Of a DNA stretch of 29,108 nucleotides, positions 17,353 through 23,660 are shown piece after piece. Below the pieces are notes generated by a model, which was not told the origin of the DNA, did no database searches, and saw nothing but the letters and a program-made list of their open reading frames with translations. Source of the DNA: Oscillospiraceae bacterium (lineage in GTDB: Bacteria; Bacillota_A; Clostridia; Oscillospirales; JAAYXM01); assembly GCA_017532355.1 (NCBI GenBank), contig JAFXJK010000084.1, forward strand, positions 1-29,108, given 5' to 3'. Every line of letters begins with the position of its first letter. The first letter of the stretch is position 1. A program made the translations under genes and the position numbers.

Positions 17353-17364
17353 GAGGTATTTTAA

Positions 17365-19071
17365 ATGGACTACATGAAAGAATACGAGAGATGGCTCTCG
17401 TCAGGGAAGCTCACGGAAGAAGAAAGCGCAGAGCTCCTTTCGATAAAAAATGACGAAAAAGAGATTGAGGACAGATTCTTCGCTCCTCTCAAATTCGGCA
17501 CGGCAGGACTTCGCGGTGTTCTCGGAATGGGAACAAACCGTATGAACGTCTATACCGTCCGTCAGGCAACGCAGGGGCTTTGCGAGGTCATAAAGAAGCT
17601 CGGGAAGGCGACCGCAAGCCGTGGCGTTGCCGTGTGTATGGACAGCCGTATAAAGAGCGATGTTTTTTCTCGTGAAGCGGCGTGTGTACTTGCTGGAAAC
17701 GGCATCCCCGTTTATATTTTCGAGTCGCTTCGTCCGACGCCGGAGCTCTCCTTTGCGATTCGCGCACTTGAGTGCATCGCAGGCATAAACATAACTGCAA
17801 GCCACAATCCGAAGGAATATAACGGATATAAGGCATACTGGGAGGATGGCGCACAGCTTCCTCCGAAAGAGGCAGATGAGGTGCTCTCCGAGATAGGAAA
17901 GATAGATGTCCTTGCCGACGTTCCGCGCCTTGATTTCGACGAGGGCGTCGAGCGCGGCATCATAACGGTAATGGGCGAAGAGGTTGACGAGGCGTTTCTT
18001 GTCCACGTCCGCGGTTGTGCAATAAACGATGGCGCGGTCGCAGCGGCAGGGGATGATTTCAAAATCGTCTATACCCCGTTCCACGGAACAGGCTATAAGC
18101 TCGTGCCCGAGGTTTTTGCAAGGATGGGAATTAAAAACGTAATCTGCGTTCCCGAGCAGAGTATTCCTGACGGAAACTTCCCGACGGTAAAAAGCCCGAA
18201 CCCCGAAAACCGTGAGGGCTTTGAGCTTGCAATAAAGCTTGCAAAGAGCGAGGACATCGACCTCATAATCGGAACAGACCCTGATGCTGACCGCGTAGGT
18301 GTAATCGTCCGAAATTCTGACGGCGAATACGTCACGATTTCGGGAAACCAGATGGGAGTTCTTCTTCTTGATTATATAATTTCTGCGAAACGCGAAAAGG
18401 GCGAGCTTACGGATAAATCGTATGCCATAAAGACAATCGTTACGACAGAAATGGCAAGACGCGTCTGCGAAGTCAACAACGTGAAAATGTTTGAAACCTT
18501 CACGGGCTTTAAGTTCATTGCAGAGAAAATTGAGAACGAGGGTGCAGACGGCTTCCTCCTTGGCTATGAGGAGTCTTACGGCTATCTTATCGGCGACTTC
18601 TGCCGCGATAAGGATGCTGTCACAGCCTCAATGATGATTGCGGAGATGGCGGCGCATTACAAGAGCCTCGGCATGAGCCTTTATGACGCAATGCAGAAGC
18701 TTTATGAAAAGTACGGCGCATATTCTGAGCGCACGATAAACGTAGTTATGCCGGGCGTATCGGGGCTTTCGAAGATGAACGAGCTTATGAAAACGCTCCG
18801 CGAAACTCCACCCGAAAATCTGGGCGGCGAAAAGGTCAGCCGCGTGCGTGATTATCTTTCGGGCAAGACAAATCTCGGTGAAGAGCTTCCGCTTTCGGGA
18901 AGCAACGTTCTGTATTTTGAGATGGCAGACGGAACGAGCTTTATAATACGTCCGTCGGGCACAGAGCCGAAGATTAAGGTTTATATCCTCGCAAGAGGCG
19001 ATAATATGGCAGAGGCGGAGGCAAAGGCAGAAAAATACACTGCTGTCGCAAACGGGATTGCTGATATGTAA
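17365..19071 (+). CDS. Phosphoglucomutase/phosphomannomutase (alpha-D-phosphohexomutase)
   Basis: 568 residues, in the range of the PgcA-type enzymes. Phosphoserine loop TASHNPKEYNGYK with Ser146; metal loop GTDPDADRVG at 303-312 (D305, D307, D309); sugar loop GYEESYGYLIGD; C-terminal phosphate-binding FIIRPSGTEPKIK. Interconverts hexose 1- and 6-phosphates, feeding UDP-glucose and wall polymer synthesis. ATG 17365 with AGGAGG at 17351-17356. Likely cotranscribed with walJ and rlmH. Glucose versus mannose preference cannot be read from sequence alone, so I give no symbol; pgcA is the closest match. Confidence 0.92.
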   Translation: MDYMKEYERWLSSGKLTEEESAELLSIKNDEKEIEDRFFAPLKFGTAGLRGVLGMGTNRMNVYTVRQATQGLCEVIKKLGKATASRGVAVCMDSRIKSDVFSREAACVLAGNGIPVYIFESLRPTPELSFAIRALECIAGINITASHNPKEYNGYKAYWEDGAQLPPKEADEVLSEIGKIDVLADVPRLDFDEGVERGIITVMGEEVDEAFLVHVRGCAINDGAVAAAGDDFKIVYTPFHGTGYKLVPEVFARMGIKNVICVPEQSIPDGNFPTVKSPNPENREGFELAIKLAKSEDIDLIIGTDPDADRVGVIVRNSDGEYVTISGNQMGVLLLDYIISAKREKGELTDKSYAIKTIVTTEMARRVCEVNNVKMFETFTGFKFIAEKIENEGADGFLLGYEESYGYLIGDFCRDKDAVTASMMIAEMAAHYKSLGMSLYDAMQKLYEKYGAYSERTINVVMPGVSGLSKMNELMKTLRETPPENLGGEKVSRVRDYLSGKTNLGEELPLSGSNVLYFEMADGTSFIIRPSGTEPKIKVYILARGDNMAEAEAKAEKYTAVANGIADM

Positions 19072-19072
19072 T

Positions 19073-19106
19073 AAAAAAGACATTGCCGCCCGGCAATGTC
19101 TTTTTT
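19073..19106. terminator. Bidirectional terminator between phosphohexomutase and dusB
   Basis: Perfect 16-base arms AAAAAAGACATTGCCG (19073-19088) and CGGCAATGTCTTTTTT (19091-19106). The A run and T run make it functional for both convergent genes. Confidence 0.95.
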
Positions 19107-19107
19107 A

Positions 19108-20076
19108 TTATCTCAATGCGTGTTTTATTTCCTCTAAAAGTCTCGTGAGTTCCTCAAATGTAGAAATTGTATTCACACGGATTTTATACGCGTTTCCGCC
19201 TCGCACTCCGCGAAGATACCACGCGATGTGCCTTCTTGCCTCAAGAAGCGCGATGTGCTCACCCTTCTCTTTTGCCGAGAGCGCAATCTGCTCCTTTGCA
19301 ACGTCAAGTCTTTCGCGAAGCGGAGGAAGAGCAGGGATTTCCTGACCGTCGAGAGCCGCTCTGCACTCTGCAAATATCCACGGATTTCCAAACGTCGCAC
19401 GACCTATCATTATGCCTGCGGCACCTGTCCATTTTTTGATACGGAGGGCATCTTCTGCGGAGAAGACATCACCGTTTGCGATGACAGGGACGCTGACCGA
19501 ATTTACAACATCGCGGATAATGTCCCAGTCGGCACGGCCTGAATACATGGCGACGCGCGTTCTGCCGTGTACGGTAAGCGCATCAGCGCCTGCCGCTTCA
19601 AGCTCCTTTGCAAACTCTACTGCATTGACCGAGCCTGAGTCCCATCCTTTGCGGAATTTGACAGTCACGGGGACGGACACTCCGCGCTTTATCTCGCGGA
19701 CGATATCGGCGGCAAGCGCTGTGTTCTTCATAAGCGCCGAGCCATCGCCGTTGTTCACGATTTTCGGAGTCGGGCAACCCATATTTATGTCGATAAAGTC
19801 AGCTTTCGTGCGCTCAAGAGCAATCTCGGCCGCCTGTCTCATACAAACAGGGTCGTTTCCGAAAAGCTGAACTCCGAAAGGAGTTTCATCCTCGCCTCTT
19901 GTGAGAAGCGAGGATGTTTTGCTGTCCTGATAAACGAGAGCACGTGAGCTCACCATTTCGGAATATGTAATTTCTGCGCCGTATCTGCGGCAAACCGTTC
20001 GAAAAGCCATATCTGTGACCCCTGCCATGGGAGCAAGGGCGAGCGGTGTGTTTTCGAATAGAGTTGAAAATTCCAT
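19108..20076 (-). CDS. dusB: tRNA-dihydrouridine synthase DusB
   Basis: FMN-dependent reduction of uridines in tRNA D-loops. 322 residues. LALAPMAGVTDMAFR at 12-26 is the FMN-site signature. The catalytic Cys101 lies in FIDINMGCPTPKIV. VKFRKGWD, VHGRTR and IANGDVFSAED complete the barrel motifs, and the C-terminal helical domain follows. Last gene of a five-gene minus-strand group; starts 2 bases after the SGNH gene stop, so it is probably expressed with it. In many Bacillota dusB sits near folate or lysS genes, so this neighbourhood is a local arrangement. Confidence 0.94.
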   Translation of the reverse strand: MEFSTLFENTPLALAPMAGVTDMAFRTVCRRYGAEITYSEMVSSRALVYQDSKTSSLLTRGEDETPFGVQLFGNDPVCMRQAAEIALERTKADFIDINMGCPTPKIVNNGDGSALMKNTALAADIVREIKRGVSVPVTVKFRKGWDSGSVNAVEFAKELEAAGADALTVHGRTRVAMYSGRADWDIIRDVVNSVSVPVIANGDVFSAEDALRIKKWTGAAGIMIGRATFGNPWIFAECRAALDGQEIPALPPLRERLDVAKEQIALSAKEKGEHIALLEARRHIAWYLRGVRGGNAYKIRVNTISTFEELTRLLEEIKHALR

Positions 20077-20078
20077 AT

Positions 20079-20630
20079 TTATGCGTTCTTTCTTATGATT
20101 TCGGAAACCTGTTCTGCCACGGCATCAATACCCTCTTTTGAAAGGTGGATATAGTCCTCGTCCGTGATATACTCGGTGAGCTTCGGATAAACAAAGCTAT
20201 GAAGGTCGTTTATGATGATACCCATTTTTTCAAGTTCGGGAACGACCGCCGCGTTGTAACGTCTGATGGTTTCAACATCCATATTCTTATACTCAGGGCG
20301 GACGGGAGTGATAGTTGAGAAGATAACCTTCTTGCCGAGTGAGAGAAGGCACTTTGCAATTCTCTTCATCGTGGTGACGTAAACTTCAACCGGAGTAAAA
20401 GGACCGTCGCCAAAATCGTTTACAACGTCCCAGAGGCCGTTGTTCCAATGGATAACATCCGCGCCTGCGATTTCATCCTTAAAGTCCATAACCATACGGA
20501 GCGTATAGACCGAAAAACGGCAGTTATCATCAGGCTGCCATACAGTAAAATCTTTACCAAGAAGCTCGGGGACTTTGAGCCCGTAGCCGAAAAGGCGGAT
20601 TGAATCGCCGAGCAAAACAACTTTTTTCAT
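20079..20630 (-). CDS. SGNH/GDSL-family hydrolase, cytoplasmic
   Basis: 183 residues. Block I VVLLGDSIR with Ser10, a block III-like IHWNNGLWD with Asn63/64, and block V DYIHLSKEG with Asp159 and His162. No signal peptide, so it acts in the cytoplasm. Members commonly remove acetyl or other acyl groups from sugars; the adjacent DUF4432 epimerase-like gene fits a carbohydrate substrate (inference). 15 bases after the DUF4432 gene and 2 before dusB. Confidence 0.85.
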   Translation of the reverse strand: MKKVVLLGDSIRLFGYGLKVPELLGKDFTVWQPDDNCRFSVYTLRMVMDFKDEIAGADVIHWNNGLWDVVNDFGDGPFTPVEVYVTTMKRIAKCLLSLGKKVIFSTITPVRPEYKNMDVETIRRYNAAVVPELEKMGIIINDLHSFVYPKLTEYITDEDYIHLSKEGIDAVAEQVSEIIRKNA

Positions 20631-20645
20631 TGGAAAATCCTCCGG

Positions 20646-21608
20646 TTATTTGCTTGAGAGCTTGAATGTTATTGTCTGAGTCTTTTCTTCGCCCGGAGCG
20701 AGGAAGACAAGCTCTCCGCGTTTGCGAAGAACATCGCGGCCCTCAGGTGTGCAGTTGCCCGGCTCAAGACCGAGAGCGTACTGACCCTTGCCCATCATCT
20801 TCCACTCTGTAAAGCGCGGAAGTTCTTTTGTGTCATAGTTGATTGAGAGGCCCACGTTGATATCGGGGTTATAGACCGATGCTTCGCCCTTCGGCATATC
20901 GTAGAAGAAGCACTGCTCCTCATATCCTGCCTGCGGAACTTCCATTTTGAGCGCATCGTTGATACCTGCCTCTGCGTTTGCGGATCGAGCGACGACGCCC
21001 TTGTTGTTTATTGTAACAACGCTCTTCTCAGAGAGAAGTGGGTATCCTATATTGATGTGGTAGAGAACCATATACGGAACTTCTGTATCGCCGATGTTCT
21101 TGACGGTATCGCGAAGAATGATTTCGTCGCGGTCGGTCGGAACGATGTATTCACGGGTGAGGAGATACTTGTTTCCGAAGAGGTAAGCATCGCGGACCTC
21201 AAGCTTTACGTGAATACCGTCAGCAGCTACCCAATGTCCTACGTTCTCAGCCGGAGTGTTTCCGATTGTTCCGTGAAGCCCGAGCTCTTCGCCGTTATCG
21301 TTGCAGGGGCTGCCGACAGCGGCAAAACCGCAGGTTGTGAAAAAGCCTGCTGTGAATGACTTAAGGAAGCCGAGTCCCTCTTTGTCGTAATAGTTCGGTG
21401 AAACGTATCCGCACGGAGCGAAGAAGCCGAGGTTGTTTCCCTTGTAGTAGAGACGGGAAATATCGCCTGCGCGGTCAGCGGAGATTGTGAACATAACTCC
21501 GCGGCCGTTGTTGACCTCAAAAAGTCTGAGTCCGTCGCCCTTACCGCCGACGAGGCGATGCTCTTCAACGCCGAAAAGCTGTGACTCGTGTCCTGCATAG
21601 TTGATCAT
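20646..21608 (-). CDS. DUF4432 aldose 1-epimerase-like protein
   Basis: 320 residues from MINYAGHESQLFGVEEH. Galactose-mutarotase-like beta-sandwich family: AGDISRLYYKGNNLGFFAP, TTCGFAAVGSPCND, GEELGLHGTIGNTPAE and YHINIGYPLLSE are typical of DUF4432. The family is predicted to bind or epimerise sugars; a precise substrate is not known to me. Start chosen at 21608, where AAGGAGAG lies seven bases upstream on the minus strand. A longer frame to 21731 adds a basic, non-family stretch overlapping the ygjV-like gene. Likely partner of the SGNH hydrolase. Confidence 0.88.
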   Translation of the reverse strand: MINYAGHESQLFGVEEHRLVGGKGDGLRLFEVNNGRGVMFTISADRAGDISRLYYKGNNLGFFAPCGYVSPNYYDKEGLGFLKSFTAGFFTTCGFAAVGSPCNDNGEELGLHGTIGNTPAENVGHWVAADGIHVKLEVRDAYLFGNKYLLTREYIVPTDRDEIILRDTVKNIGDTEVPYMVLYHINIGYPLLSEKSVVTINNKGVVARSANAEAGINDALKMEVPQAGYEEQCFFYDMPKGEASVYNPDINVGLSINYDTKELPRFTEWKMMGKGQYALGLEPGNCTPEGRDVLRKRGELVFLAPGEEKTQTITFKLSSK

Positions 21609-21631
21609 AATAAATCTCTCCTTATATAAAT

Positions 21632-22192
21632 TTATATATTTTCTTCTTGTTCTTTCTTCTTGCCTTTTTTCAGAATGTCGTAACGGATGATTCCTGCAAC
21701 GAGGGAGCCAAAGGTGAGAAGATGCGTGCAAAGGTTTGCGAGTGCAATCGGTTTCGCGAGAAGGTCATAAGTAATCCAGAAAAGGATGTTTACGAAAAAG
21801 AGAGCACGCGTCGTCTTCGGGTTCTTCGTGCTGACGCCGAGCAGGAAGAAGATTGACGCAACGGGTGGGATAAAGTCATACGGGAAGTTGACTTTTCCTG
21901 CGAGGTAAATCGTAAACGCCGCTGACGAAAGGTAAAGTATAAGGAATATGTACTTTATAACCTTCGGCGGCATTTGGTCGCGCCTGAAAAAGAGAAAGTT
22001 TATAAACGTGTGCAGGGCGCCGACCATGCAGACTATACCGCCTGCCATGTTTGAAAAGTCAAGAACGATGTAGCTGAGAGCAACAAGCAGATTTGCAAGG
22101 CACTGCGAAAGAATAATCTGCCATTGCTTTTTGAGCTGGAAGCCGATGATTGAAATTACCGTAGCTGTGTATCCGAATATGAGTGAAAGCAT
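21632..22192 (-). CDS. YgjV-family inner-membrane protein
   Basis: 186 residues, about six to seven hydrophobic helices (MLSLIFGYTATVISIIGF; LANLLVALSYIVLDFSN; GALHTFINFLFF; YIFLILYLSSAAFTIYL; TRALFFVNILFWITYDLL; HLLTFGSLVAGIIRYDIL) and a charged KKGKKKEQEE tail. The pattern fits the YgjV (Imp-YgjV) family, whose function is unknown. Lies between the serine hydrolase (11-base gap) and the DUF4432 gene (23-base gap), so it is cotranscribed. A transporter-like role for the sugar-related neighbours is only a guess. Confidence 0.8.
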   Translation of the reverse strand: MLSLIFGYTATVISIIGFQLKKQWQIILSQCLANLLVALSYIVLDFSNMAGGIVCMVGALHTFINFLFFRRDQMPPKVIKYIFLILYLSSAAFTIYLAGKVNFPYDFIPPVASIFFLLGVSTKNPKTTRALFFVNILFWITYDLLAKPIALANLCTHLLTFGSLVAGIIRYDILKKGKKKEQEENI

Positions 22193-22203
22193 AAAAATTT
22201 CCT

Positions 22204-23379
22204 TTATCTGTCAAGGCAAGTGTATAAGACATTGCGTATTCTCGGTATGATGTATTCTTCGTGAGGATTGAGCATGTGCTGGGTATAGAGGAGAGAAAGC
22301 TTCCTCTCGGGGTCAATAAGGACAAACGAGCCTGCAGCACTACCCCAGCCAAACTCTCCGTAAGAGCCGTTTGAACCGGAAAGTGCGCGGTCAACCATTG
22401 TTCTTACGCCAAAGCCATATCCGTAGCCGAGGTGCTGCGGATAGTGGAGAAGGTGTCGTCCTGCAATCTCCATCTGGTTTGTACGCATAAGCTCAACTCC
22501 ACCGCTTGAGATAATCCTCTCGCCGTTTTTGCCGACGCCGCCGTTTGCAAGAGCCAAAGCAAATTTTGAGTAGTCAGAAGGAGAGCAGGTCAGTCCTGCA
22601 CCGCCGCTGTCAAACTCAGGACCGAGAACGAGGTACGGATGCTTGTCGACGAGCTCAATCCAACCCTTGTTTGAGTTACTGCCGCCCATCTGAAGCTTAA
22701 CAAGATCTGTTTCCTCGGAGTCGTGGTAGAAATACATATCCGCAACGCTGTCAACGACATCCTCCATGTGGAAGTATGAGTCGTTCATATCGAGCGGCTC
22801 GAAGATGTTTTCTTTTACGTAATCGCGGAATTTCTTTCCTGAAACAATCTCGATAACCGCGCCGAGCACGTCAAGACCGAGGCCGTATGCCCAGCCCTCT
22901 CCCGGCTCAAAGTCGAGAGGGTCCTTTGCGATGTACTTGACGGTTGTGAGTGTGTCCATCCGTCCGTTTGTAACACGTCTTGCCTCTTCGATGTTTGCGC
23001 TGGTGTAGCCGTATAAAATGCCTGAGGTCATGGTGAAAAGCTGGCGGAGAGTAATCGGGTTCTTCGCCTCGCGGATATTTCCGTCTGCATCCTTTATGAA
23101 CATCTGTTTGTATTCGGGGATGAAGTCATAAAGCGGGTCATCAAGAAGAAAATACCCTTTTTCATAAAGCTGAAGTCCTGCGAGCGCCGTGACAGGCTTC
23201 GTAGCGGAGAACATATTAAAGAGCTTCTTGTCACTCATTCTCGTCTTTTTCTCAATGTTTTCATAGCCTGAGGTATATGAAAAGACTTTTTTATTATCAA
23301 TATGAACAGAAACGCAGTTGCCCGGCACACGCCAGTCGCAGAGCCTGTCCATAAACTCTCGCATCAAAGAAAAGTCCAT
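22204..23379 (-). CDS. Serine hydrolase of the beta-lactamase/class C family
   Basis: 391 residues. Catalytic SxxK is S58-A-T-K61 in FSATKPVTALAGL. The second motif is YGL at 165-167, in place of Y-x-N (WAYGLGLDVLG), as in esterase-like EstB-type members. The third region FGWGSAAGSFVLIDP replaces the KTG box. No signal peptide or membrane helix is present, so it is likely an intracellular esterase or peptidase rather than a drug-resistance enzyme. First gene of the minus-strand operon, with its own promoter (23412-23440). Ribosome site GAAGG lies about 10 bases before ATG. Confidence 0.88.
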   Translation of the reverse strand: MDFSLMREFMDRLCDWRVPGNCVSVHIDNKKVFSYTSGYENIEKKTRMSDKKLFNMFSATKPVTALAGLQLYEKGYFLLDDPLYDFIPEYKQMFIKDADGNIREAKNPITLRQLFTMTSGILYGYTSANIEEARRVTNGRMDTLTTVKYIAKDPLDFEPGEGWAYGLGLDVLGAVIEIVSGKKFRDYVKENIFEPLDMNDSYFHMEDVVDSVADMYFYHDSEETDLVKLQMGGSNSNKGWIELVDKHPYLVLGPEFDSGGAGLTCSPSDYSKFALALANGGVGKNGERIISSGGVELMRTNQMEIAGRHLLHYPQHLGYGYGFGVRTMVDRALSGSNGSYGEFGWGSAAGSFVLIDPERKLSLLYTQHMLNPHEEYIIPRIRNVLYTCLDR

Positions 23380-23411
23380 AGTATCATACCTTCTTTCTTT
23401 TATCTGAAAAT

Positions 23412-23440
23412 ATTATACCACGGGCGCGAGCTTTTCGCAA
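23412..23440 (-). promoter_or_regulatory. Promoter of the serine hydrolase-to-dusB operon
   Basis: Minus strand TTGCGA (23440-23435), 17-base spacer, TATAAT (23417-23412). It ends 33 bases before the start codon at 23379. Confidence 0.65.
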
Positions 23441-23466
23441 TTACAATTCTACCCTTGGTAAAAATA

Positions 23467-23481
23467 TGTAAAAAAATTACA
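23467..23481. promoter_or_regulatory. Inverted repeat TGTAA-N5-TTACA between divergent promoters
   Basis: Perfect 5-base arms with an A5 spacer, lying between the minus-strand promoter (23412-23440) and the SLH gene promoter (23580). It could be a regulator site for either side; the AT-rich background makes chance possible. Confidence 0.25.
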
Positions 23482-23579
23482 AATTTGGATAAATTTTCAA
23501 AAAAATACGCGTTTTTTACCACATTCAGGACAAAATATGACGAAGAATTTTCTCTCGTTTTACAGGACGTCGAAAACCG

Positions 23580-23608
23580 TTGACTATGAATTTTGTTTGC
23601 TGTATCAT
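23580..23608 (+). promoter_or_regulatory. Strong sigma-A promoter of the SLH protein gene
   Basis: TTGACT (23580-23585), 17-base spacer, TATCAT (23603-23608); 10 of 12 consensus bases. Gives a leader of about 45 bases before the ATG at 23661. Confidence 0.8.
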
Positions 23609-23619
23609 AGCACTCGTGA

Positions 23620-23635
23620 CAGGCGACAAAGCCTG
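23620..23635 (+). promoter_or_regulatory. Hairpin near the 5' end of the SLH mRNA
   Basis: CAGGC, loop GACAAA, GCCTG, about 5-10 bases after the expected transcription start and upstream of AAAGGAGG. Short 5' hairpins of this kind stabilise long-lived mRNAs of abundant surface proteins in other Gram-positive bacteria; that role here is inference. Confidence 0.5.
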
Positions 23636-23660
23636 CAAAAAACAAAGGAGGAATTCTAAC

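Noticed and set aside
21609..21731. 41-residue N-terminal extension of the DUF4432 protein
   Set aside because: Not family-like, overlaps the ygjV-like gene, and a good ribosome site precedes 21608.
22204..23379. Antibiotic-resistance beta-lactamase
   Set aside because: No signal peptide, YGL instead of YxN and no KTG box; it fits intracellular esterase-like members.
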